NCBI RefSeq assembly: GCF_014650335.1
Contig: NZ_BMUT01000021.1
Span: 36,034 to 100,033, forward strand
DNA length: 64,000 nucleotides
DNA from: Streptomyces hiroshimensis
Lineage (GTDB): Bacteria > Actinomycetota > Actinomycetes > Streptomycetales > Streptomycetaceae
Reading direction: 5' to 3'
Of this stretch, positions 41,282 to 51,160 are shown piece by piece; position 1 is the stretch's first letter; every line of letters starts with the position of its first letter. A program made the translations under genes and the position numbers. The notes beneath the pieces are model-generated. The model searched no databases. It was given only the letters and a program-made list of their open reading frames with translations, and was not told where the DNA came from.

Positions 41282-42160
41282 GTGCAGCGAAGGGCTCACG
41301 CACCGGCCGCCGCACTGGCCGCCGCCGTGCTCGCCGCAGCGCTCACCGCCTGCAGCGGCGGGGCGGGTGCCGACGGCGGCGACGACTCCAAGCCCGGGCA
41401 CGCGGGTTCCACCGCGCCCGCCGCACAGCCCGGCAAGTACCGCAGCCTCCCCGAGCCCTGCGGCTACGTGAACCGCGAGACGCTGCGCAAGCTCCTGCCC
41501 ACCACGGGTGACGACGAGGCCGACCGCGACACCCTCGCCAAGCTCTACAAGGGCCAGGCCGCCATCACCTACGACACCGACCGCCGCGTCGGCTGCCACT
41601 GGAAGCTGGAGGCCCCCGAGGGCACCCGGCACCTGAACGTCGACTTCGAGCGCGTCGTCTCGTACCAGCCCGGCGTCAGCGACGAGCAGCGGGCGGAGCA
41701 GCTCTACGGCCGCCGGGCGGCCGCCGCGCACATCCCGGTCTCCTCCGGCTCGCCCTCCGCCCCCGCGGCCTCGGCCTCGGCCTCCGGCTCCGGCTCCCCC
41801 TCGAAGGGTGCGAGCCCGGGCCCGCACCCGCAGGGCGGCGCGCAGAGCGGCTCGCCGTCGCCCTCCGCGTCCCGGCCGGGCGCGCCCTCGGCCTCCGGCT
41901 CCCCGGCCGGCGGCGCCTCCCTGGCCCCGCGCGTCCTGGACGACCTGGGCGACGACGCCTTCATCGACGACAAGCTGATCACCGCCGGCTCCGGCGTGCA
42001 CCGCGACATCAACATCGTCTTCCGGTCCGCGAACGTGATCGTGACCATCTCCTACGACCAGTGGTCGAACGACAAGCAGCACGTCCCCGGGAGCGAGGAT
42101 CTCCAGGGCAAGGCACAGACCCTGGCCCGGGAGCTCGATGCGGGGCACTTCAACAATTAG
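41282..42160 (+). CDS. DUF3558-type lipoprotein 1
   Basis: A 292-residue exported lipoprotein. The signal peptide ends at ALTACSGG (lipobox LTAC, Cys24). The two globular halves, PCGYVNRETLRKLLPTTG...GCHWKLE and IDDKLITAGSGVHRDINIVFRSANVIVTISY, fit the DUF3558 family. They are interrupted by a Ser/Pro/Ala/Gly-rich insert of about 70 residues. Function unknown; such proteins are abundant on actinobacterial surfaces. GTG 41282 has GGAAGGAG 9 bases before. Its stop begins a 14-bp x4 tandem array, after which a paralogue follows on the same strand. Confidence 0.85.
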   Translation: MQRRAHAPAAALAAAVLAAALTACSGGAGADGGDDSKPGHAGSTAPAAQPGKYRSLPEPCGYVNRETLRKLLPTTGDDEADRDTLAKLYKGQAAITYDTDRRVGCHWKLEAPEGTRHLNVDFERVVSYQPGVSDEQRAEQLYGRRAAAAHIPVSSGSPSAPAASASASGSGSPSKGASPGPHPQGGAQSGSPSPSASRPGAPSASGSPAGGASLAPRVLDDLGDDAFIDDKLITAGSGVHRDINIVFRSANVIVTISYDQWSNDKQHVPGSEDLQGKAQTLARELDAGHFNN

Positions 42161-42214
42161 CCGGAAGGCACTCGCTGGAAGGCAGCCGCCGGAAGGCACT
42201 CGCCGGAAGGCAAT
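42159..42214 (+). repeat. 14-bp tandem repeat, four copies, starting in the lipoprotein stop codon
   Basis: Four units of the form (A/C)GC(C/T)GGAAGGCA(C/G/A)(T/C): 42159-42172, 42173-42186, 42187-42200 and 42201-42214. The first unit begins with the last two bases of the TAG stop. Period and copy number match the array at 14024-14079, but the sequence is unrelated. Confidence 0.9.
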
Positions 42215-42311
42215 CCCCCACTGGCCCGCGTCGGCCGCGTACCGTGCCGATCAGGCAGGGCGAGGGCGCCCCGTGCGCCCCGCCCCTCGACACCGAACGA
42301 GCGAAGGACCC

Positions 42312-43031
42312 ATGCACCGAACAGCCCCGCGACTCGCCCGACTCCTCGCCTGCGCCGCAGTACCGGTGATGCTCGTCGCCACCGGCTGCTCGGACGACGA
42401 CGGCGGCGCCAAGAAGAAGTCGCCCTCTCCCTCCGCTTCGGCGTCGGCTCCGGCCGCCTCGCCGTCGGTCAAGGCGGCCACGTTCGCCAAGCTGCCGCCG
42501 GAGGTCTGCAAGACCATCGACGAGAAGACGATCGACAAGCTGGTGCCGAAGGCGAAGAAGAAGGAGGGCGAGGCCCTCCCGACCAGCGACGCCAACGACT
42601 CCGCGAGCTGCTTCTGGAACGGCCTGAACGACGAGGACGTCAAGGACCTGCAGTTCCGCTCGCTGACCGTCTCCTACAAGCGGCTGGCCTCCGACCCGAC
42701 GCTGGGCTCCGGCGAGAAGCGCGCCGAGAAGTTCGCCGAGCAGCAGGTGACCAAGGCGACCACCGCCGACGGCGCCAAGGACGCGAAGACCGACAAGGCC
42801 GAGGGCATCGGCGAGGGCGCGAACCTGGTCGCCACGGACACCAAGAAGGACGACGACGACTACCGCAACGCGACCGTCGTCGCCCGCACGGGCAACGTCG
42901 TCGTCACGGTGAAGTACAGCGGCGCCGGTTTCCAGGGCGCGAAGAACCCGGCCGCGGACGAGATCGCCAAGGGCGCGCAGGACGCGGCCAAGGAGGCGGT
43001 GGCCGCGGTCGCCGCGGCGAACAAGAGCTAG
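42312..43031 (+). CDS. DUF3558-type lipoprotein 2
   Basis: A 239-residue exported lipoprotein with lipobox MLVATGC (Cys26) and a Lys/Ser-rich linker. The body has the same pattern as lipoprotein 1: VCKTIDEKTIDKLVPKAKKKEG, SASCFWNGLND, and TVVARTGNVVVTVKYSG near the end. ATG 42312 is behind GAAGGACCC; the frame upstream contains the 14-bp array and is not coding. Paralogous to and probably cotranscribed with lipoprotein 1. Function unknown. A family A repeat, a 7-bp array and a very long palindrome follow before lysS. Confidence 0.88.
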   Translation: MHRTAPRLARLLACAAVPVMLVATGCSDDDGGAKKKSPSPSASASAPAASPSVKAATFAKLPPEVCKTIDEKTIDKLVPKAKKKEGEALPTSDANDSASCFWNGLNDEDVKDLQFRSLTVSYKRLASDPTLGSGEKRAEKFAEQQVTKATTADGAKDAKTDKAEGIGEGANLVATDTKKDDDDYRNATVVARTGNVVVTVKYSGAGFQGAKNPAADEIAKGAQDAAKEAVAAVAAANKS

Positions 43032-43067
43032 CGGCTCCGGCCCGTGGGGCCTCGCCGCTGTTTTCCT

Positions 43068-43110
43068 CCGCCGCAGCGGCGAAGCACCACAGCGGCGAGG
43101 GTCCGGCGGC
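43068..43110 (+). repeat. Dispersed intergenic repeat, family A, copy 3
   Basis: Starts CCGCCGCAGCGGCGAAGC and ends GGGTCCGGCGGC. It has the same block order as 11322-11367 and 11453-11498, with a few changes and small length differences in the middle. Confidence 0.55.
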
Positions 43111-43140
43111 ATGCGCGGCAGCGGCAGCAGCAGCGGCAGC

Positions 43141-43182
43141 AGCCAGCAGCCAGCAGCCAGCAGCCAGCAGCCAGCAGCCAGC
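43141..43182 (+). repeat. 7-bp tandem repeat, six copies, preceded by GGCAGC-type repeats
   Basis: Six exact copies of AGCCAGC followed by a partial seventh (AGCC). The 25 bases before (43116-43140) are degenerate GGCAGC/AGC triplet repeats. The array is between lipoprotein 2 and lysS. Confidence 0.95.
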
Positions 43183-43194
43183 AGCCGGTAAACG

Positions 43195-43246
43195 ACGAAA
43201 GGCGCCGGGCCGCTCGATCATGATCGAGCGGCCCGGCGCCTTTCGT
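43195..43246. terminator. 52-bp perfect palindrome: bidirectional terminator between lipoprotein 2 and lysS
   Basis: Two 26-base arms (43195-43220 and 43221-43246) are exactly complementary with no spacer. The outer ends are ACGAAA and TTTCGT, giving a T3 tail on both strands. It lies 11 bases beyond the lysS stop and serves both converging transcripts. Confidence 0.85.
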
Positions 43247-43256
43247 GCGCCGAAAC

Positions 43257-45005
43257 CTACGCGGCAAGCAGCTTGCGCACCCGGTCCGCCCCCACCGCGA
43301 GCAGCAGCGTGGGCAGGCGCGGGCCGGTGTCGCGGCTCACCAGCAGGTGGTAGAGCAGCGCGAAGAAGGACCGCTGGGCGACCTTCAGCTCCGGGGTCGG
43401 CTTGGCGTCGGGCTCCAGGCCGGCCTGGACCTTGGGCACGCCGTAGACGAGCGTGGTGAGGCCGTCGAGCGACCAGTGGTCGTCCAGGCCCTCCAGGAGC
43501 AGCCGCAGCGACTCGCGGCCCTGCTCGTCGAGCGAGCCGAGGAGCTCGGTGTCGGGCTCGGAGCGCACGATGGTGCGGGACTCGGCCGGGACCTGGGTGT
43601 TGATCCAGTGCTCGGCGCGGTCCAGGCGCGGGCGGACCTCGTCGAGGTCGGTGACCGGGTTGGCCGGGTCCAGGTCGCTGAGGATGCGGATCGTCTGCTC
43701 GTCGTGGCCGGCGGTGATGTCGACGACCGAGGCGAGCGTGCGGTACGGGAGCGGGCGCGGGGTGCGCGGCAGCTCGCCGGCGGCCGTGCGGGCGGCGCGG
43801 CTGTGGGCGAAGGCGTCGGCGGGCAGGACGGTGCCGTCGGCGACCTTGGCCTCCAGCTTGTCCCACTCGTCGTAGAGCCGCTGGATCTCCTGGTCGAAGG
43901 CGATCTTGAAGGACTGGTTGGGCTTGCGGCGCGCGTACAGCCAGCGCAGCAGCGGCGCCTCCATGATCTTCAGGGCGTCGCCCGGGGTCGGGACCCCGCC
44001 CTTGGAGGAGGACATCTTGGCCATGCCGCTGATGCCGACGAAGGCGTACATCGGGCCGATGGGCTGCTCGCCGCCGAAGACCTTGCGGACGATCTGGCCG
44101 CCGACGACGAAGGACGAGCCCGGGGAGGAGTGGTCCACGCCCGAGGGCTCGAAGATCACGCCCTCGTAGGCCCAGCGCATCGGCCAGTCGACCTTCCAGA
44201 CCAGCTTGCCGCGGTTGAACTCGCTGAGCAGGACGGTCTCGGAGTGACCGCACACGCAGGTGTAGGCCAGCTCGGTGGTCTCGTCGTCGTACGCGGTGAC
44301 GGTCGTCAGGTCGCGCTCGCAGACGCCGCAGTAGGGCTTGTACGGGAAGTAGCCCGCGCCGGAGCCGCTGCCGTCGTCCTCGGCGGCGGCGCCGGAGCCT
44401 TCGGCGGCCTCCAGCTCGGCCTCGTCGACGGGCTTCTGCTGCTGCTTCTGGCCCTGCTTCTTCGGCTGGCCGGTCGCCTTGTCCTTCGTCCGGTACTGGT
44501 CGAGGATCGCGTCGATGTCGCCGCGGTGCTTCATGGCGTGCAGGATCTGCTCGCGGTAGACACCGGAGGTGTACTGCTCGGTCTGGCTGATCGGGTCGTA
44601 CTCGATGCCGAGCTCGGCGAGCGAGGCGACCATCGCGGCCTTGAAGTGCTCGGCCCAGTTCGGGTACGCCGAGCCGGCGGGGGCGGGCACCGAGGTCAGG
44701 GGCTTGCCGATGTGGTCGGCCCAGGACTTGTCGATGCCGGGGACGCCGTTGGGCACCTTGCGGTAGCGGTCGTAGTCGTCCCAGGAGATCAGGTGCCGGA
44801 CCTCGTGGCCGCGGCGGCGGATCTCGTCGGCGACGAGGTGCGGCGTCATGACCTCGCGCAGATTGCCGAGGTGGATCGGGCCCGAGGGCGACAGGCCCGA
44901 GGCGACGACGATCGGTTTGCCGGGGGCCCGGCGCTCCGCTTCGGCAATGACCTCGTCGGCGAAACGGGAGACCCAATCGGCCTCGGTGCTCTGAGCCTGA
45001 GCCAC
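43257..45005 (-). CDS. lysS: Lysyl-tRNA synthetase, class I
   Basis: A 582-residue class I (archaeal-type) LysRS, which charges tRNA-Lys. The HIGH-type motif is SGPIHLGN (41-48) and the KMSKS-type motif is KMSSSKG. Zinc-binding CGVC (226-229) is followed by CVCGH. Between the Rossmann half and the zinc region is an insert of about 45 residues (172-218) rich in Gln/Lys then Ala/Glu/Gly/Ser, likely a flexible linker. GTG 45005 follows GGAAGG. It is divergent from argS (161 bases apart). Confidence 0.96.
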   Translation of the reverse strand: MAQAQSTEADWVSRFADEVIAEAERRAPGKPIVVASGLSPSGPIHLGNLREVMTPHLVADEIRRRGHEVRHLISWDDYDRYRKVPNGVPGIDKSWADHIGKPLTSVPAPAGSAYPNWAEHFKAAMVASLAELGIEYDPISQTEQYTSGVYREQILHAMKHRGDIDAILDQYRTKDKATGQPKKQGQKQQQKPVDEAELEAAEGSGAAAEDDGSGSGAGYFPYKPYCGVCERDLTTVTAYDDETTELAYTCVCGHSETVLLSEFNRGKLVWKVDWPMRWAYEGVIFEPSGVDHSSPGSSFVVGGQIVRKVFGGEQPIGPMYAFVGISGMAKMSSSKGGVPTPGDALKIMEAPLLRWLYARRKPNQSFKIAFDQEIQRLYDEWDKLEAKVADGTVLPADAFAHSRAARTAAGELPRTPRPLPYRTLASVVDITAGHDEQTIRILSDLDPANPVTDLDEVRPRLDRAEHWINTQVPAESRTIVRSEPDTELLGSLDEQGRESLRLLLEGLDDHWSLDGLTTLVYGVPKVQAGLEPDAKPTPELKVAQRSFFALLYHLLVSRDTGPRLPTLLLAVGADRVRKLLAA

Positions 45006-45166
45006 GGCACTTCCTTCCTTACGGTCCTGGCATGACCATTGTCCCAGACGGGAGGGGTGGCTCCGGGGTTGCCCGGCTCCGGTGAAATTACCGCGGGGGC
45101 CGTGGTAGGCGCATGGGATAATCGGGGGGACCATCACATGCCGCCTACCGGAATGGCACCCATCCC

Positions 45167-46945
<1,779 letters not shown>

Positions 46946-46962
46946 GACACCGCCGGACCGGG

Positions 46963-46981
46963 GCGGGGTATGTCACCCCGC
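46963..46981. terminator. Small hairpin between argS and the HATPase gene
   Basis: GCGGGGT-ATGTC-ACCCCGC lies between the converging stops and includes the stop of the HATPase gene. Weak but symmetrical. Confidence 0.4.
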
Positions 46982-47437
46982 TCCCGGTCCCGGCCCTGCT
47001 GCCCCTAGTCCCGCTCCCAGTTCGAACCAGACCAGCTTGCCGGTGAGCCCCTGCGGCTGCCGGCGCAGGGCGAACCCTCCCCAGCTGTCGGCGCAGCGCA
47101 TCACGAGCGCGAGCCCGCGGCCCTCTTCGGCGTCCTCCCGGGGCAGCGCGGTGGCCTGCAGGCCGGGCAGCGCGGGGTTGGTGTCCCATACGGTCACCCG
47201 TACGCCCTTTCCCTTGCCTTCGCGTCTGACGCGTACGGAGGCGGGCCCTTCGGAGTGCCGGTAGGAGTTGGTGACCAGCTCCGAGGTGAGCAGCTCGGCG
47301 GTCTCGGCCACGCGGGCGAAGCCGTGCTCCTCGAAGATCGTGCGGAGGGTGCGGCGGGCGATGCAGGGGGCGAGCGGGTCGGAGGGGACCTGGAGGGTGT
47401 ACTCCCAGCTCTCGGGGAGCTCGGGGTCGGTGCTCAT
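46973..47437 (-). CDS. ATP-binding regulator (HATPase_c_2, anti-sigma kinase-like)
   Basis: A 154-residue stand-alone histidine-kinase-like ATPase domain of the RsbW/SpoIIAB type. The N box is SELVTNSYRHSEGP, the G1-type segment VTVWDTNPALP and the G2 region EDAEEGRGLALVMRCAD. Such proteins bind and inhibit sigma factors or phosphorylate STAS partners; Streptomyces has many with unknown partners. ATG 47437 is behind GGAGACG. It is the gene after hemB on the same strand but separated by a strong terminator hairpin, so it probably has its own promoter. Confidence 0.9.
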   Translation of the reverse strand: MSTDPELPESWEYTLQVPSDPLAPCIARRTLRTIFEEHGFARVAETAELLTSELVTNSYRHSEGPASVRVRREGKGKGVRVTVWDTNPALPGLQATALPREDAEEGRGLALVMRCADSWGGFALRRQPQGLTGKLVWFELGAGLGAAGPGPGAG

Positions 47438-47478
47438 GGGCGCGTCTCCGCGGAAGGGTTCGGTGTGCGCCACAAGCT

Positions 47479-47537
47479 AGGGCCGGTGCCCGGGGGCTTT
47501 CCACCGTTTCGGCGGAATTCCCCCGGGCACCGGCCCT
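47479..47537 (-). terminator. Terminator of the rex-hem operon
   Basis: Perfect 18-bp arms (47479-47496 and 47520-47537), with an inner CCG-TTTC-CGG-like part, begin 20 bases after the hemB stop. The hairpin stands between hemB and the HATPase regulator. Confidence 0.85.
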
Positions 47538-47556
47538 TGCTGCTGTACGCCCCTTG

Positions 47557-48549
47557 TCAGAGCTGCCGCGCGACCTCGGTCGCCCAGTAGGTGAGGATCA
47601 TGTTCGCCCCGGCTCGCTTGATGCCGGTCAGGGTCTCCATGATCGCGCGGTCGCGGTCGATCCAGCCGTTGGCGGCGGCGGCCTCGACCATCGCGTACTC
47701 GCCGCTGATCTGGTACGCGGCGACCGGCACGTCGACGGCCTCGGCGACCTTGGCGAGGATGTCGAGGTACGGCAGGGCGGGCTTGACCATGACCATGTCC
47801 GCGCCCTCGGCGAGGTCGAGCGCGAGCTCGCGCATCGACTCGCGGGTGTTGGCGGGGTCCTGCTGGTAGGTCTTGCGGTCGCCCTGCAGCGAGGAGCCGA
47901 CGGCCTCGCGGAAGGGGCCGTAGAACGCGGAGGCGTACTTGGCGGTGTAGGCGAGGATCGAGACGTCCTCGTGGCCGGTCTGGTCGAGGGCGTCGCGGAT
48001 GACGCCGACCTGGCCGTCCATCATGCCGCTGGGGCCGACGATATGGACGCCGGCGTCGGCCTGGACCTGGGCCATCTCGGCGTAGCGCTCGAGCGTGGCG
48101 TCGTTGTCGACGCGGCCGGCGGCGTCGAGGACGCCGCAGTGGCCGTGGTCGGTGTACTCGTCCAGGCACAGGTCGGACATGATGACGAGGTCGTCGCCGA
48201 CCTCGGCCTTCACGTCGCGGATGGCGACCTGCAGGATGCCGTCGGGGTCGGTGCCGGCGGTGCCGGCGGCGTCCTTCTTGGCGTCCTCGGGGACGCCGAA
48301 GAGCATGATCCCGGAGACGCCGGCCTCCAGGGCCTCGACGGCCGCCTTCCGCAGGGTGTCACGGGTGTGCTGGACGACCCCCGGCATGGCGGAGATCGGC
48401 ACCGGCGTGCTGACGCCCTCCCGCACGAAGGCGGGAAGGATCAGGTCGGCCGGGTGCAGGCGGGTCTCCGCGACCATGCGGCGCATGGCCGGGGTGGTGC
48501 GCAGGCGCCGGGGCCGGGACCCCGGGAACGTGCCGTACGTGGTGCTCAA
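47557..48549 (-). CDS. hemB: Porphobilinogen synthase (delta-aminolevulinate dehydratase)
   Basis: A 330-residue enzyme that condenses two 5-aminolevulinates to porphobilinogen. The two active-site lysines are in AYTAKYASAFYGPFR and MVKPALPYLDI. The metal-binding segment reads DLCLDEYTDHGHCG: it has the first and third cysteines of zinc-type enzymes but Asp in place of the second. TTG 48549 is supported by its overlap with the hemD stop (TTGA) and a GAAGGG ribosome site. Last gene of the rex-hemA-hemC-hemD-hemB operon. Confidence 0.96.
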   Translation of the reverse strand: MSTTYGTFPGSRPRRLRTTPAMRRMVAETRLHPADLILPAFVREGVSTPVPISAMPGVVQHTRDTLRKAAVEALEAGVSGIMLFGVPEDAKKDAAGTAGTDPDGILQVAIRDVKAEVGDDLVIMSDLCLDEYTDHGHCGVLDAAGRVDNDATLERYAEMAQVQADAGVHIVGPSGMMDGQVGVIRDALDQTGHEDVSILAYTAKYASAFYGPFREAVGSSLQGDRKTYQQDPANTRESMRELALDLAEGADMVMVKPALPYLDILAKVAEAVDVPVAAYQISGEYAMVEAAAANGWIDRDRAIMETLTGIKRAGANMILTYWATEVARQL

Positions 48550-50195
48550 CTCCGTGCCCTTCTACGCGATCCGGGCCGTCGCTCGCTCGGGCGGGTCACC
48601 GGGTCGCCGGCCTCCAGGGCGGCGTCGCGGCGGGCCGCGCCGAACTCCGCGAGCGCCTCGGCGAGCTTGAGCACCGAGGGCTCGGGCGACAGCACGTCCA
48701 CCCGCAGGCCGTGCTCCTCCGCGGTCTTCGCGGTGGCCGGGCCGATGCAGGCGATGACAGTGACATTGTGGGGCTTGCCGGCGATGCCGACGAGGTTGCG
48801 GACCGTGCTCGAAGAGGTGAAGAGCACGGCGTCGAAGCCGCCGCCCTTGATCGCCTCGCGGGTCTCGGCCGGCGGCGGCGAGGCCCGGACGGTGCGGTAG
48901 GCCGTGACGTCGTCGACCTCCCAGCCCAGCTCGATCAGGCCGGCGACCAGGGTCTCGGTGGCGATGTCGGCGCGCGGCAGGAAGACGCGGTCGATCGGGT
49001 CGAAGACCGGGTCGTAGGGCGGCCAGTCCTCCAGCAGGCCGACGGCGGACTGCTCGCCGGACGGCACGAGGTCGGGCTTGACGCCGAACTCGATGAGCGA
49101 CTTGGCGGTCTGCTCGCCGACGGCCGCGACCTTGATGCCGGCGAAGGCGCGCGCGTCGAGCCCGTACTCCTCGAACTTCTCGCGCACCGCCTTCACGGCG
49201 TTGACGGAGGTGAAGGCGATCCACTCGTAGCGGCCGGTGACCAGGCCCTTGACCGCGCGCTCCATCTGCTGGGGGGTGCGCGGCGGCTCGACGGCGATGG
49301 TCGGGACCTCGCTGGGCACGGCGCCGTAGGAGCGGAGCTGGTCGGAGAGCGAGGCGGACTGCTCCTTGGTGCGCGGCACGAGGACGTTCCAGCCGAAGAG
49401 CGGCTTGGACTCGAACCAGGAGAGCCGGTCGCGCTGCTCGGCAGCGCTGCGCTCGCCGACCACGGCTATGACCGGCTGGGCGCCGTCGGCGGACGGCAGC
49501 GCCTTGGCGGCCTTGAGCACCTGGGCCAGGGTGCCGAGGGTCGCGGTCCAGGTGCGCTGGCGGGTGGTGGTGCCGGCGACCGTGACGGTCATCGGCGTGT
49601 CGGGGCCGCGGCCGGCGGAGACCAGTTCGCCGGCTGCGGAGACGACGGAGTCGAGCGTGGTGGAGACGACGGCGGTGACCTCGCTGGCGCCGACCTCGGA
49701 CCAGCAGGTGGCCGAGGCCGTGCGGGCGTCGACGAAGCGCACGTCGCCGCCCTTGCCGTCGTGCAGCGGCACACCGGCGTAGGCGGGCACGCCGACGGCC
49801 GTGGCGACGCCGGGGACCACCTCGAAGGTGATGCCCTCGGCGGCGCAGGCGAGCATCTCGTCGGCGGCGTTGCCGTCGAGGCCGGGGTCGCCGAGGACGG
49901 CACGGACGACCCGCTTGCCGCTGTGCGCGGCCGTCATGACAAGATTGGCGGTGTCCCTAAGGACAGGGACGTCCGCGGTTTTTGATGCCTCGTCAGTAAC
50001 CGTCTGGGCAGGCATGTCCACATGGGCGCGCGTATGCGTGCGCACCACGTCGAGCACCTGCGGATCGGCGATCAGGACGTCCGCGGCCGCGAGCGCCTCC
50101 ACGGCGCGGAGCGTCAGCAGTCCCGGGTCTCCGGGGCCGGCACCGAGGAAGGTGACGTGCCCGTGCACGGGGTGGTTCGGGGCGGTGGGGTTCAA
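48546..50195 (-). CDS. hemD: Bifunctional uroporphyrinogen-III C-methyltransferase / uroporphyrinogen-III synthase
   Basis: A 549-residue fusion. Residues about 12-260 are a SUMT/CobA-type methyltransferase (GHVTFLGAGPGDPGLLTLRAVEALAAADVLI, partly shown; PGVATAVGVPAYAGVPL). About 275-530 are HemD, which closes hydroxymethylbilane to uroporphyrinogen III (NVLVPRTKEQSASLSDQLRSYGA; WIAFTSVNAVKAVREKF; LFTSSSTVRNLVG). The fusion links haem and sirohaem/cobalamin branches in one protein. TTG 50195 overlaps the hemC stop in TTGA. Whether the methyltransferase half is active cannot be judged; some conserved SUMT residues (such as the usual DVVVYDRLV strand) are altered to DVLIADPQV. Confidence 0.94.
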   Translation of the reverse strand: MNPTAPNHPVHGHVTFLGAGPGDPGLLTLRAVEALAAADVLIADPQVLDVVRTHTRAHVDMPAQTVTDEASKTADVPVLRDTANLVMTAAHSGKRVVRAVLGDPGLDGNAADEMLACAAEGITFEVVPGVATAVGVPAYAGVPLHDGKGGDVRFVDARTASATCWSEVGASEVTAVVSTTLDSVVSAAGELVSAGRGPDTPMTVTVAGTTTRQRTWTATLGTLAQVLKAAKALPSADGAQPVIAVVGERSAAEQRDRLSWFESKPLFGWNVLVPRTKEQSASLSDQLRSYGAVPSEVPTIAVEPPRTPQQMERAVKGLVTGRYEWIAFTSVNAVKAVREKFEEYGLDARAFAGIKVAAVGEQTAKSLIEFGVKPDLVPSGEQSAVGLLEDWPPYDPVFDPIDRVFLPRADIATETLVAGLIELGWEVDDVTAYRTVRASPPPAETREAIKGGGFDAVLFTSSSTVRNLVGIAGKPHNVTVIACIGPATAKTAEEHGLRVDVLSPEPSVLKLAEALAEFGAARRDAALEAGDPVTRPSERRPGSRRRARS

Positions 50196-51160
50196 AGTGC
50201 TCGCTCCCCCATAAGACCGGCCGCTCCCTTGTCGAGCATCGCTGCGGCGAGATCGCGGCCCATGGCCACGGCTTCTTCGCTGGACGACGGCACGGGGCCG
50301 GTGATGGACAGCTGCACCAGCGTCTTGCCGTCGGTCGTGCCGACGACGCCCCGCAGGCGCATTTCGGTGACAACCTGCTCATCAACCAGCAGGTCGGCCA
50401 ACGCACCCACGGGTGCGGAGCAGCCGGCCTCCAGGGCGGCGAGCAGGGAACGCTCGGCCGTCACGGCGACCCGGGTGTACGGGTCGTCGAGCTCGGCGAG
50501 CGTCGCGGCGAGCGGTGCGTTGGTCATGGCGCACTCGATCGCCAGGGCCCCCTGGCCGGGGGCGGGCAAAACTGCGTCGGGCTCCAGGAACTGCGAGACC
50601 TCGGCGCTGCGGCCGATCCGCGACAGCCCCGCGGCGGCGAGCACCACGGCATCGAGTTCGCCCTTGGTGACGAAGCCGATGCGGGTGTCGATGTTGCCGC
50701 GGATGGGCACGGTCTCGATGTTCTTGCCGAGCTCGCGGGCCCAGGCGTTGAGCTGGGCCATGCGGCGCGGGGAGCCGGTGCCGATCCGGGCACCCTCGGG
50801 CAGCGTCTCGAAGGTCAGGCCGTCGCGCGCGATCAGCACGTCGCGCGGGTCCTCGCGCGGCGGGATCGCCGCGAGGGCCAGCTCCTCGGGCTGCTTGGTG
50901 GGCAGGTCCTTCAGGGAGTGCACGGCGAAGTCGATCTCGCCCGCGAGCAGCGCGTCGCGCAGCGCGGAGACGAAGACGCCGGTGCCGCCGATCTGCGCGA
51001 GGGACTCGCGCGAGACGTCGCCGTAGGTGGTGATCTCCACCAGCTCCACCGGACGCCCGGTCAGCTGCTGCACGGCCTGCGCCACCTGGCCCGACTGGGC
51101 CATGGCGAGCTTGCTGCGACGCGTGCCGAGGCGCAGCGGCCTCGAAGAGGTGTCGTTCAT
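50192..51160 (-). CDS. hemC: Hydroxymethylbilane synthase (porphobilinogen deaminase)
   Basis: A 322-residue enzyme that links four porphobilinogens. Features are RLGTRRSKLAMAQSGQV at the start, VHSLKDLPTKQPEELALAAIPPREDPRDVL (partial), IGTGSPRRMAQL, RGNIDTRIG and the dipyrromethane-cofactor cysteine in ALEAGCSAPVGA. ATG 51160 overlaps the hemA stop in ATGA. Third gene of the rex-hem operon. Confidence 0.97.
   Translation of the reverse strand: MNDTSSRPLRLGTRRSKLAMAQSGQVAQAVQQLTGRPVELVEITTYGDVSRESLAQIGGTGVFVSALRDALLAGEIDFAVHSLKDLPTKQPEELALAAIPPREDPRDVLIARDGLTFETLPEGARIGTGSPRRMAQLNAWARELGKNIETVPIRGNIDTRIGFVTKGELDAVVLAAAGLSRIGRSAEVSQFLEPDAVLPAPGQGALAIECAMTNAPLAATLAELDDPYTRVAVTAERSLLAALEAGCSAPVGALADLLVDEQVVTEMRLRGVVGTTDGKTLVQLSITGPVPSSSEEAVAMGRDLAAAMLDKGAAGLMGERAL

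Noticed and set aside
43116..43190. CRISPR array
   Set aside because: Units are 7 bp head to tail with no spacers and no cas genes anywhere in the window.
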